DNA of 40,123 nucleotides from a bacterium. Lineage in GTDB: Bacteria; Chloroflexota; Dormibacteria; Aeolococcales; Bog-877. The position numbers and the translations under genes were made by a program. The DNA lies in assembly GCA_021785655.1 (NCBI GenBank), contig JAJYET010000022.1:1-40123 (forward strand), read 5' to 3'. Shown here one piece after another: positions 23,815-31,576 of the stretch. The notes under the pieces were generated by a model. It saw only the letters and a program-made list of their open reading frames with translations, was not told where the DNA came from and made no database searches. How positions within the stretch are numbered: the stretch's first letter is position 1; every line of letters begins with the position of its first letter.

Positions 23815-25954
23815 CCCCGGCCTCCCCTGCACCTACCCAGCGCGGCGCCCTGGACCTGGCCCGCTCTATCAGCAGCTCCTGGATCCCCGGGGCCTCGCCG
23901 GCCGGGTCCAGCCGCCTCCAGGCGGCCGAGGCCTCGAGCTTCCAGGACTGGCGTCGGTCGGCCCAGGTCAGCTCCAGAACCTCCTGCACCTCGCGCCGAC
24001 AGGAGGCGTCGAGCAGGGGGACCATGCATTCGACGCGGCGATAGAGGTTGCGGCCCATGAGGTCCGCGGAGCCCATGAAGACCTCCGGGGAGCCACCGTT
24101 CTCGAAGACGAAGGCGCGGCCGTGCTCCAGGAAGCGGCCGACGACGCTGTGGACCGTGACCGTCTCACTGAGGCCCGGGATTCCGGGGCGCAGGGCGCAG
24201 ATGCCCCTCACCAGAAGGCGCATGGGAAGCCCCTGAGCCGAGGCGTGGTAGATCGCCGAGATGGCCCGCTCGTCGGTGAGCCCGTTCACCTTGCCCAGCA
24301 CCCCCGCCGGCCGGCCGGCCCGAAGGTGTTCGAGCTCCCGTTCCAGCAGGGCCTCGAAGCGCTCCACCACGTTTATCGGGGCCACCCAGAGATGACGGTA
24401 GTCGTGCTTCCGCGAGTATCCGGTCAGGTAGTTGAAGAGGTCGGCAACCTCCTGGGTGATCTCCCGGCGGGCGGTGAGAAGGCCGAAGTCGGTGTACACC
24501 CGGGCCGTGACCGCGTTGTAGTTCCCGGTCCCGATGTGGGCGTACTGCCGAACCGTCCCCTCCTCCTGGCGAACCACCAGCACCAGTTTGGCATGGGTCT
24601 TGAGGCCAGGGACGCCGTAGGCGACGTGGGCTCCCACCTGCTCCAGCTGCCGCGCCCAGCGGATGTTGTTCTGCTCGTCGAAGCGGGCCTTGATCTCAAC
24701 CAGCACCACCACCTGCTTGCCGTCCTCCGCCGCCTGGGTGAGGGCACCGATGAGGGGGGTGTCCCCCGAGGTCCGGTAGAGCGTTTGCTTGATGGCGAGG
24801 ACCCTGGGGTCGCGGGCCGCCTGCTCGATGAAGCGCTCGGTGGTGGCGGCGAAGGAGTCGTAGGGGTGCTGGACCAGCACGTCCCCGGCCCGCAGGACGG
24901 CGAAGAAGTCCGGCTCCTGGTCCTGGACGCTGAGGAGCCGGGGCGGGGTGGTGCCGCTGAAGGCGGGGTAGGCCAGGTCCGGGCGGTCGACCGCATCGAT
25001 CACCTGGGCCAGCCCGGTCAGGTCAAGGATCCCGTCGACGGCCTGGATCTCGCCGGAGTCGATGCCCAGCTCGGCCTCGAGCATGGCGGCCACCTCGGTC
25101 GGCAGGCGTGGCCCGGCCTCCACCCGGACGATGGCTCCGAAGCGGCGCTCTCGAAGCTCCTCCTCGATCGCCGAGAGGAGGTTGGGCTCGTCCTCGTCCA
25201 CGTCGAAGTCGGCGTCCCGCGTGACCCGGAAGTAGCCGCGGGCCACGATACGCATCCCTGGGAAGAGGCGGTCCAGACGCTCGGCGATGATTCGCTCCAC
25301 GGGCACGAACGACCCCTGGGGCCCGGCGCGGAAGAACCGCGGCACCGCCGAGGGCACCTTGACCCGCGCCACCCGGGCGCCCGGGTCCTCGGGGTCGTCC
25401 AGCACCACCCCGATCGAGAGGGAGAGGTTGCTGAGGTAGGGAAAGGGGTGGGCGGGGTCGATGGCCAGCGGGGTGAGGAGCGGATAGAGCTGGCGCTCGA
25501 AGAAGCGGGAGCACTCTCCTTCCTCCTCCGGAGAGAGCGCCTCCTCCCCGAGGACCAGCCGGACGCCCTGGTTGGCCAGCGCCGGGGCAACTTCGCGGCT
25601 GAGGCAGTGGAGTTGCGCCGCGGCCAGCTCCGAGCTTCGCCGACGGATCGCCGCCAGCTGCTCCTTGGGGGTCATCCGGTCAGGGTGGGTGGCTTGGAGA
25701 GGCTCGCCGACCTGCCGCAGCAGGGACGCCACCCTGATCATGTAGAACTCGTCGAGGTTGTTGGCGGTGATGGCTAAGAAGCGGAGCCGCTCCAGCAGCG
25801 GGACGCGGGGGTCGCGGGCCTCGGCCAGGACCCGGAAGTCGAAGTCCAGCCAGCTCAGCTCGCGGTTGATGTAGTTGGCCGGATCCGCCATGGGATCGGC
25901 CGGGGCCTCGCGCCCGACCTCGGGGTGGACGCCGGCGGGCAGGGGATCGGGCAC
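23807..25954 (-). CDS. ppk1: Polyphosphate kinase 1
   Basis: Makes inorganic polyphosphate from ATP, reversibly. 715 residues, full length. The N-terminus, YINRELSWLDFDFRVLAEA, starts the family domain, followed by NNLDEFYMIRVASL. The autophosphorylated histidine is in HIGTGNYNAVTARVYTD at about residue 473. The nearby YRTSGDTPL, VELKAR-like VEIKARFDEQNNI and GLKTHAKL motifs form the two phospholipase D-like catalytic domains. YRRVECMVPLLD near the C-terminus holds further conserved residues. I chose GTG 25954 because a TAGCTT ends 6 nt upstream; an ATG at 25891 is an alternative. Head of an operon with PPOX and rpiA. Confidence 0.95.
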   Translation of the reverse strand: MPDPLPAGVHPEVGREAPADPMADPANYINRELSWLDFDFRVLAEARDPRVPLLERLRFLAITANNLDEFYMIRVASLLRQVGEPLQATHPDRMTPKEQLAAIRRRSSELAAAQLHCLSREVAPALANQGVRLVLGEEALSPEEEGECSRFFERQLYPLLTPLAIDPAHPFPYLSNLSLSIGVVLDDPEDPGARVARVKVPSAVPRFFRAGPQGSFVPVERIIAERLDRLFPGMRIVARGYFRVTRDADFDVDEDEPNLLSAIEEELRERRFGAIVRVEAGPRLPTEVAAMLEAELGIDSGEIQAVDGILDLTGLAQVIDAVDRPDLAYPAFSGTTPPRLLSVQDQEPDFFAVLRAGDVLVQHPYDSFAATTERFIEQAARDPRVLAIKQTLYRTSGDTPLIGALTQAAEDGKQVVVLVEIKARFDEQNNIRWARQLEQVGAHVAYGVPGLKTHAKLVLVVRQEEGTVRQYAHIGTGNYNAVTARVYTDFGLLTARREITQEVADLFNYLTGYSRKHDYRHLWVAPINVVERFEALLERELEHLRAGRPAGVLGKVNGLTDERAISAIYHASAQGLPMRLLVRGICALRPGIPGLSETVTVHSVVGRFLEHGRAFVFENGGSPEVFMGSADLMGRNLYRRVECMVPLLDASCRREVQEVLELTWADRRQSWKLEASAAWRRLDPAGEAPGIQELLIERARSRAPRWVGAGEAGDG

Positions 25955-25960
25955 GGTGCA

Positions 25961-25966
25961 AAGCTA
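25961..25966 (-). promoter_or_regulatory. -10-like element of ppk1
   Basis: TAGCTT on the minus strand ends 6 nt before the GTG at 25954. TANNNT form; no -35 identified. Fits a leaderless start but is weak alone. Confidence 0.3.
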
Positions 25967-26027
25967 CTACGGCGAGGCCGGCTTGTGACGATCAGCTTGC
26001 GCCGGAGCCGTGTCGAGCACCATGGGC

Positions 26028-26033
26028 TAGCAT
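26028..26033 (+). promoter_or_regulatory. -10-like element of lipoprotein gene
   Basis: TAGCAT ends 6 nt before the ATG at 26040. No -35 with normal spacing was found. Confidence 0.3.
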
Positions 26034-26039
26034 GCGGCT

Positions 26040-26966
26040 ATGCAGGGGCGCCGACTTCTCACCGCGGCCGTGGCCGCCGTACTCCTCGCCGGATGCGGGG
26101 CGGTCGCTCACCATCGCAATCCCGCGGTGGCCGCCAACCTCCTGGGCACCTCGGGGACTGCGGCCCTTGGCACCAGCTTCGAGGCCGACTTCTCCGCGAC
26201 CGTCAGCATCTCCCTCCAGGGGGTCTCGGGGTTGCCCGCCGCAGCCCAGCAGCAGCTGCAGCAGCAGGCCGCCAAGCTCTCAGGCTCCACGATCAGCGGG
26301 GTGGTCCTCTACCAGTCCAGCGGGGCCGCGGAGGTGACCTACAGCCTGCCCGCCCTGCTCCCTGGCACTGTCCACCTCCTCGAGGTTGCCGGCGCGGGGT
26401 ACCTCAGTCTCAACGGAACTCAGTGGTATGCGCTCCGGTCCGGGGCGGCGCCGGGGTTGCCCGGTTCCGCGACAGCGCTCCAGACTCAGCTACGGCAGCT
26501 GCTCTCGAGCCTCAAGTCGGCCACCAGCGTCGCCAACCTGGGCAGTGGAGGAACGGTGAACGGGGTGCCCACCGAGCATCTGCGGGCGGAGCTGCCGGGT
26601 TCCGCGCTCGCGGCCGCCGTGGCGGGCGCCCTGGGCAGCCTCGGGCAATCCGGCGGAGCCACCCCTGGTGCCGGGATCCTTTCCCAGCTGGTCACCTTCG
26701 GGCCCACGACAGTGGACGGCTGGGTGGCCACCACCAACCATCTTCCCCAGCGCCTGACCTCGTCCTCCTCGGCGACGCTCGACCTGGGGGGCCTCTCCAT
26801 GCTGGCGCCCAGCGGCGCCCCGGCGGTGACCGGGAGCGCCAGCATGGCACTGAAGATGGCGGTCGACTTCAGCCGTTTCGGAGCCGACTTCGGCCTCTCC
26901 AAGCCGGCAGTGATCCTCCCCGGCTTGCCTCAGCTGCCGCAGTCCTCGCTCAGCCAGTTCGCCTGA
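26040..26966 (+). CDS. Lipoprotein, LppX/LprAFG-like
   Basis: 308 residues from ATG 26040. A signal peptide (RR, then a hydrophobic run) ends in the lipobox LAGC with the lipidated Cys at position 19. The remainder is Ser/Gly/Leu-rich with strands and helices in the pattern of the LppX/LprG family that carries lipids across the envelope: an early FEADFSATVSISL strand, the central VNGVPTEHLRAELPG, and TVDGWVATTNHLPQRL. The match is by general pattern only, so the family call is moderate. It ends 17 bases inside the gatD gene on the other strand. Possible lipid or wall-precursor shuttle; unproven. Confidence 0.65.
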   Translation: MQGRRLLTAAVAAVLLAGCGAVAHHRNPAVAANLLGTSGTAALGTSFEADFSATVSISLQGVSGLPAAAQQQLQQQAAKLSGSTISGVVLYQSSGAAEVTYSLPALLPGTVHLLEVAGAGYLSLNGTQWYALRSGAAPGLPGSATALQTQLRQLLSSLKSATSVANLGSGGTVNGVPTEHLRAELPGSALAAAVAGALGSLGQSGGATPGAGILSQLVTFGPTTVDGWVATTNHLPQRLTSSSSATLDLGGLSMLAPSGAPAVTGSASMALKMAVDFSRFGADFGLSKPAVILPGLPQLPQSSLSQFA

Positions 26967-27765
26967 TCCGCGGCCGCCGCCCCAGGAGGCGGTATCCCCT
27001 GGTCCGGGAACCGCTCAGGGTGATCCGGATCGCCTCGCGGCGGGCGGCCTCCTCCGCGGAGTCGTCAAGCTGGGAGCGGTCCACGGTGGTCCCCGCGCGG
27101 TCGGCCGCGGTGAACAGCCACCAGTCGGCGAGTGCGGGATTCTTGGGCAGAAGCGGGCCATGCAGGTAGGTCCCGAGCACGGATCCCAGGACCGCTCCCT
27201 CCAGCCCTGATTCACCGTCGTTCCCCCTGCCCCGCACCACCTTCCCCAGGGGCGACAGCCCCGGCTCCAGGATGGTCCGGCCCGAATGGTTCTCGAAGCC
27301 GACGAGAAGGGGGTTGGCGAGGCCGAGTCCAGCATTGGCGGCGACCAGGACGTTGCCCACCAGGCGGCGGCGGCCCGCCTCGGTGCGCAGCGGCAGGATG
27401 CCGAGCCCGGGGATGAGATCGCCCGCCGCCGTCCGATAGTGCTCCCCCAGGAGCTGGTAGCCGGCGCAGACCGCCAGCAGGGGGGCTCCATCGGCCACCT
27501 GCTCCCTCAGAGCCGGCCCCTTGCCGGCCACCAGATCGTGGGCCAGGGCCAGCTGGTCCAGGTCCTGGCCCCCGCCGATCAGGAAGCCGGAGCAGGCGGC
27601 GATGTCGTCGGGGTCCCCGGTGTCCAGGCCGAGGGTCCTGACCTCCAACTCGACCCCGCGGAGCGCGGCCCGTCGCACCAGTGCCAGGACGTTGCCGCGG
27701 TCTCCGTAGAGGTTCATCTCCAGGGGGTAGAGGACGCCCAGGCGCAGTGATCCCGACCCCGGCAT
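26950..27765 (-). CDS. gatD: Lipid II isoglutaminyl synthase, glutaminase subunit
   Basis: Releases ammonia from glutamine for amidation of the glutamate in lipid II by MurT. 271 residues from ATG 27765, which shares its first base with the MurT stop (TGATG). It is a class I glutamine amidotransferase fold (CobB/CobQ type) with the nucleophile C100 in LLAVCAGYQLLG, the oxyanion-side GGGQD at 64-68, and the catalytic histidine H202 in TYLHGPLLPKNP. Length and motifs match GatD of Gram-positive bacteria. It forms a two-gene unit with murT, as usual. Its last 17 bases overlap a lipoprotein gene on the plus strand. Confidence 0.93.
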   Translation of the reverse strand: MPGSGSLRLGVLYPLEMNLYGDRGNVLALVRRAALRGVELEVRTLGLDTGDPDDIAACSGFLIGGGQDLDQLALAHDLVAGKGPALREQVADGAPLLAVCAGYQLLGEHYRTAAGDLIPGLGILPLRTEAGRRRLVGNVLVAANAGLGLANPLLVGFENHSGRTILEPGLSPLGKVVRGRGNDGESGLEGAVLGSVLGTYLHGPLLPKNPALADWWLFTAADRAGTTVDRSQLDDSAEEAARREAIRITLSGSRTRGYRLLGRRPRIRRTG

Positions 27766-29165
27766 CAGCCTTCCCTCCAGAAGGGCTCGGCCTCCCCGGT
27801 GCCGACAACCGCCCGGTGCCAGGCCAGCATCGCGGTGTAGGTGAGCAGGGCCGGGGCCGGCATCCCCGGCGCAGCCCGCTCCGCCAGCTCGTCCAGGGCC
27901 TCCTCTGGTGCGGGCCGGAGCAAGAGCCGCGACCCGTCCACCCCCGCGTACCGGAGACGCAGTCCCAGCTCTGCCGCCCGCCGCCCGCTCACTACGATCC
28001 ACCGGGGACCGTCGGCGGCCAGCCGCTCGAACTCCACGTCCCAGATCCAGGAGATGTCGGTGCCGTCTGCGATTCCGTCGTTGAGGGCCAGCCCAAGCAC
28101 CGGCCCGGAGTCTCCACCGAGCACCGCCTCGAGGCTGGCCTGCATTCCCGCCGGGTTCTTGGCCAGGAGCAGGCGCACCTGGCCCTGGCCCCATCGCACC
28201 ACCTGGGACCTGCCGAAGGCGGGGCGGAACGCCCTCAGCCCGCGCCCGATCTGATCCCAGGTGGCGCCCATCTCCAGCGCCGCCAGCGCCGCCGCCGCCA
28301 CGTTGGCGGCGTTGTGCGCACCAGCCAGCGGCACCTCCAGGGGCCCGGCACCTCCTCCCGGTCCCTCCAGGGTGAGCTCCACGTGGTCCAGGCCGGCGGT
28401 CAGCACCCGGGTCACCCGCAGAGACGGTGTGGGGCGGGACCAGCCGCAGGCGGGACAGCGATAGTCCCCGCACTGACCGTAGTAGACCGCACCGAACTGG
28501 AGTGAACCTCCGCAACGTGGGCAGACCGGCCGGTCGGCCGACTCCGGAAGTCCTCCGCGGTCCACTCCCCGGTCCTCAATGCCGAAGAGAAGCGCCTTGG
28601 GTGGGCCAGCCAGAGCCGCGATGCGCGGGTCGTCCGAGTTGAGGACCGCCGCCGCCGTCGGGGGCAAGGCCGCCACCGCCTCCCCGAGGCGAGCCGCGAC
28701 CTGGTCCACCTCAAAGGACCGGTCCAGCTGGTCACGGAACGCATTGAGCACCACCAGAATCTGCGGCTGCATCTCCCTGGCCGCCGCCGCCGCGCTCAGC
28801 TCGTCGACCTCGAGCACCAGCCAATCCAGCTCCATCCGTCCCCGGAGGTCGGCCTGGGCGATGGCGGCGGCGGTCAGGCCATAGATGAGGTTGGAGCCGC
28901 TCTGGTTCCCGCCAGCGCGCCAGCCTGCGGCGGCCGCGATCTGCCGCAGGAGAGCGGAGGTGGTGGTCTTGCCATTGGTGCCCGTGACGAGCACGGTGCC
29001 GCGACCGGGAGAAGCGCCCAGCTTGCGCAGGACCAGGGGATCTATGGCCCGGGCGACGTCGCCGGGGAGGGTGGTGCCACCGCCCATCCTCAGGCTGCGC
29101 GAGGCCCTGGCGGTGAGCTTCCCGCCCAGGATCGCCAACCTCATCCGGGGGTCCGGCCGACTCAT
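27765..29165 (-). CDS. murT: Lipid II isoglutaminyl synthase, Mur ligase subunit
   Basis: Amidates the D-glutamate of lipid II, using ammonia from GatD and ATP. 466 residues from ATG 29165, overlapping the ispE stop (ATGA). It is a Mur ligase fold with P-loop GTNGKTTTS (62-70), central domain motifs LEVDE and NAFRDQLDR, and the MurT-specific zinc ribbon made of two CxxC pairs (C215/C218 and C237/C240). The C-terminal DUF1727 domain contains NPAGMQASLEAV and LNDGIADGTDISWIWDVEFE, the site of the catalytic aspartate. A longer open frame continues upstream inside ispE but is not needed. Presence of MurT/GatD implies amidated peptidoglycan. Confidence 0.94.
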   Translation of the reverse strand: MSRPDPRMRLAILGGKLTARASRSLRMGGGTTLPGDVARAIDPLVLRKLGASPGRGTVLVTGTNGKTTTSALLRQIAAAAGWRAGGNQSGSNLIYGLTAAAIAQADLRGRMELDWLVLEVDELSAAAAAREMQPQILVVLNAFRDQLDRSFEVDQVAARLGEAVAALPPTAAAVLNSDDPRIAALAGPPKALLFGIEDRGVDRGGLPESADRPVCPRCGGSLQFGAVYYGQCGDYRCPACGWSRPTPSLRVTRVLTAGLDHVELTLEGPGGGAGPLEVPLAGAHNAANVAAAALAALEMGATWDQIGRGLRAFRPAFGRSQVVRWGQGQVRLLLAKNPAGMQASLEAVLGGDSGPVLGLALNDGIADGTDISWIWDVEFERLAADGPRWIVVSGRRAAELGLRLRYAGVDGSRLLLRPAPEEALDELAERAAPGMPAPALLTYTAMLAWHRAVVGTGEAEPFWREG

Positions 29166-30022
29166 GCCGGCGTGGTGGCGCGTATTGGCAGTCCCGGGAG
29201 GGCGGACCTGCAGGCAGCCAGCGCCGCCCCCGCCGCAGCCGCTGGGACCGGGGCGAAGAAGGCCCCACCACTGCCGGTCATCGCCCAGCTCAGATGGGGC
29301 GCAGCGGCGCGTAGCCGCTCCAGCCGTGGCGCCAGATCCGGGGCGACGCGCAGGGCCGCTGCTTCCAGCGCACTGCCGAGGAGCTCGGGGGCCGGCAGCT
29401 CGCCTCTCCCGAGGGCCTCGGCCACGGCCGCTGCCCGACTGCCGTCGGTCAGCTCCTCGGGCTGAACCGCGGCGTACGCCCGGGCGGTCTCCACGGCTCC
29501 CAGCACCGCGACCAGGATCACCGTCGGTGCCAGGGGAGGGAGGGGCGTGAGCACCTCGCCCACCCCGCCCAGGTAAGCCGCCCCGCCGCGAAGGGCGAAC
29601 GGCACATCGGCGCCGCATTCGAGGGCTGCCTCGGCGAGCCCCGGAGACCGGTTGTCGCCGGCGGCGAGCCGCAGCACCGCCGCGGCGTCGGAGGACCCGC
29701 CGCCGAGTCCGCTCCTGGTCGGGATGCGCTTCCAGATCGCGACCGACACCACCTCTCGACCCTCCCCACGGCGGCGGAGGGCCGCAGCGGCCCGGGCCAC
29801 GATGTTGTCCGGCCCTTGGGGGACGCCGTCCCGGAAGGGCCCGGTGACGGTCACCGATATCCCCCCGGGGCCGGTGGGATCCTGGTCCAGCTCGGCTGCC
29901 ACCAGGTCGCTCCAGGCCACCGTCTGGGAGACCGCGGCCAGGATGTGGTACCCGTCGGCGCGCCGACCGACCAGCTCCAGGGCTAGGTTCAGCTTGGCGG
30001 GAGCCACCGCGACTGCCAGCAT
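29162..30022 (-). CDS. ispE: 4-diphosphocytidyl-2-C-methyl-D-erythritol kinase
   Basis: Phosphorylates CDP-ME in the MEP route to isoprenoids. 286 residues from ATG 30022, supported by TAAAGT ending 7 nt upstream and by the family-typical APAKLNLALELVGRRADGYH beginning. The GHMP ATP loop PTRSGLGGGSSDAAAVL is intact near residue 100, with ALRGGAAYLGGVGE and MTGSGGAFFA later. The Lys in PAKLN and the Asp in GGSSDAA are the expected active-site residues. First in an ispE-murT-gatD operon, linking lipid carrier supply with wall precursor amidation. Divergent from rpsT. Confidence 0.94.
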   Translation of the reverse strand: MLAVAVAPAKLNLALELVGRRADGYHILAAVSQTVAWSDLVAAELDQDPTGPGGISVTVTGPFRDGVPQGPDNIVARAAAALRRRGEGREVVSVAIWKRIPTRSGLGGGSSDAAAVLRLAAGDNRSPGLAEAALECGADVPFALRGGAAYLGGVGEVLTPLPPLAPTVILVAVLGAVETARAYAAVQPEELTDGSRAAAVAEALGRGELPAPELLGSALEAAALRVAPDLAPRLERLRAAAPHLSWAMTGSGGAFFAPVPAAAAGAALAACRSALPGLPIRATTPA

Positions 30023-30029
30023 CCGGCCT

Positions 30030-30035
30030 ACTTTA
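30030..30035 (-). promoter_or_regulatory. -10-like element of ispE
   Basis: TAAAGT on the minus strand ends 7 nt before the ATG at 30022. No ribosome-binding site is visible; fits a leaderless transcript. Confidence 0.35.
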
Positions 30036-30066
30036 ACCGCCACTTCAGGCCCTTTCCCCGCTGCCG

Positions 30067-30072
30067 TATACT
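30067..30072 (+). promoter_or_regulatory. -10 element of rpsT
   Basis: TATACT is a near-consensus -10 and lies 66 nt before the rpsT TTG. With a weak TTCAGG at 30044-30049 as -35 (17-nt spacer), it predicts a leader of about 60 nt, unlike the leaderless pattern of neighbouring genes. A leader fits the autoregulation known for S20 in other bacteria. Confidence 0.5.
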
Positions 30073-30138
30073 GGCCGGGCAAGAGGCGCGTCGGCGCTTG
30101 ATTCAGTTCGCCTCCCGGGGCGGTAAACGGGGATAGTC

Positions 30139-30561
30139 TTGGCCAACACCAGTTCAGCTCGCAAGCGTGTGCGCGCCGCCCAGCGCAAGCATGATCGGAA
30201 CCGCTCCGTCCGCTCGGCGGTTCGCACCGCGGTGGCCAAGGCTCGCCGGGCCACGGGAGAGGATGAGGCGCTGGAGCTCGGGCGGCTCGCCACCTCGGCG
30301 CTGGACAAGGCGGCAGAGCACGGGGTGCTGCATCCTCGCAACGTGGCCCGGCGCAAGTCGCGGCTGATGCGTGCCCTGGCCGCGGCCACCACCGTCCCGT
30401 CTGCGGCGGCTACCCGGCGGGCGTCGGCTCAGGGCACGAGGGCCAAGTCCACCGCCTCGCAGCGGAAGACGGCGGCCGGCAAGGCCAAGCCGGTCACCAA
30501 GACAGTGCGCACGGCGCAGCGAAGCCGCCGCAGCGCGGGGTCCGAGGCCGAGCGCGACTGA
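30139..30561 (+). CDS. rpsT: 30S ribosomal protein S20 with long basic C-terminal tail
   Basis: 140 residues from TTG 30139; GGGGAT just upstream may serve as ribosome-binding site. Residues 1-86 are a normal S20 (ANTSSARKRVRAAQRKHDRNRSVRS, then a three-helix bundle ending HPRNVARRKSRLM). Residues 87-140 are an added Ala/Lys/Arg/Thr-rich tail, similar in texture to histone H1-like or AlaLys-rich extensions seen in some actinobacterial ribosomal and DNA-binding proteins. It is likely unstructured and may bind rRNA. TTG starts are also known for S20 in E. coli, where a weak start is part of autoregulation. Convergent with holA, the usual neighbour. Confidence 0.93.
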   Translation: MANTSSARKRVRAAQRKHDRNRSVRSAVRTAVAKARRATGEDEALELGRLATSALDKAAEHGVLHPRNVARRKSRLMRALAAATTVPSAAATRRASAQGTRAKSTASQRKTAAGKAKPVTKTVRTAQRSRRSAGSEAERD

Positions 30562-30563
30562 GG

Positions 30564-31514
30564 TCAGCTGGCGCGGGGCGACAGCTCCGCCGCCATGCGC
30601 GCGAGGAGCGTCTCCAGACCCTGGATCGCGTCCAGTCTTCCGACGCGAATCTCCCAGTCGAGGTCAGCGAGGGCGACTAGCCAGCGGCGCAGCCGCGGTG
30701 CCCCGGCTCGTCGCAACTGGCCGCTCATCCGCTCGGCCCTCCATGACGGGAGGGCTCCAGGGCCGCGGTCGGCCATGGAGATGAGATCGCGGAGCGCCCT
30801 GGCCAGCGCACCGATGACCAACTGCGGGGGCACCTCGGGACGGGACAGCAGTCCGGAGAGAAGGCTTCCCACCCGGGTGGGCGAATCGAAGATGGCATCG
30901 GTGAGGCGGTAGAGCTCCCGCGGGGGCACCGGGGTCAGGAGCCGATACCCCACCTCCTCGCCGATCGGCTCCCCGGTCCGGTCCGGATAGAGGGCCAACT
31001 TGTCCAGCTCCATCTCCAGGCGCCCCAGGCTCTCGGCAGCGATCTCCACCAGCTTCGGCGAGAGCTGGGCCGCGAGGTTGAGACCCCGGGCCCGTACGCG
31101 CTGATCGACGTGGTGCCGGAGGGCTGCCCCCTTGGGGCGCGGCACCAGCCGTACCTCCGCTCCGAGCTCGCGCAGGCCGCGGAGCAGGTGGTTGGTGGCC
31201 GGCACCACGGCCCGCACCACGATGATCACCGCGGTGGTGTCAGCGCGGTGGGAGATCGCTCGGAGCACCTCCTCCGTCTCCCGCGTACCGCGGGGGCCGA
31301 TCTGAGGGTCCCAGAGGACCACCACCCGGCGCAGCGCCAGGAACGGGGGGCTGGCCAGACTTCGCTCGATGGCGTCGTTGTCGGAGAGATCCCGGAACTC
31401 CTCGAGCCCCAGCTCGGAGCCCATCTCCGCCACCAGCTGGGTCCGGAGGGAGACGGCGGCCTCGGTGACCAGATAGCGGTCCTCCCCGTGGAGAAGGACC
31501 ATTGGCTCCGGCAC
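30564..31514 (-). CDS. holA: DNA polymerase III delta subunit
   Basis: Clamp-loader subunit that opens the sliding clamp. 316 residues from GTG 31514, preferred because GATAAT ends 6 nt upstream; an ATG at 31502 is the alternative. The N-terminal AAA+-like domain starts VLLHGEDRYLV and includes FLALRRVVVLWDP. The linker and C-terminal collar domain contain LEMELDKLALYP and LYRLTDAIF, followed by PPQLVIGALARALRDLI and WEIRVGRLD, typical of HolA. A Walker A motif is degenerate, as expected for delta. It ends two bases after the rpsT stop on the opposite strand. Confidence 0.9.
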   Translation of the reverse strand: MPEPMVLLHGEDRYLVTEAAVSLRTQLVAEMGSELGLEEFRDLSDNDAIERSLASPPFLALRRVVVLWDPQIGPRGTRETEEVLRAISHRADTTAVIIVVRAVVPATNHLLRGLRELGAEVRLVPRPKGAALRHHVDQRVRARGLNLAAQLSPKLVEIAAESLGRLEMELDKLALYPDRTGEPIGEEVGYRLLTPVPPRELYRLTDAIFDSPTRVGSLLSGLLSRPEVPPQLVIGALARALRDLISMADRGPGALPSWRAERMSGQLRRAGAPRLRRWLVALADLDWEIRVGRLDAIQGLETLLARMAAELSPRAS

Positions 31515-31520
31515 CCGTCG

Positions 31521-31526
31521 ATTATC
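31521..31526 (-). promoter_or_regulatory. -10 element of holA
   Basis: GATAAT on the minus strand ends 6 nt before the GTG at 31514. One mismatch to TATAAT. Supports a leaderless start. Confidence 0.4.
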
Positions 31527-31576
31527 CCCGCGCCGCGCCCGGCTTGCCTTGGGCCCCCTCAGCCCGTCAGCATTGG

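Noticed and set aside
23756-25777. Plus-strand frame of about 670 codons opposite ppk1
   Set aside because: Mirror of the polyphosphate kinase gene; no domain pattern of its own.
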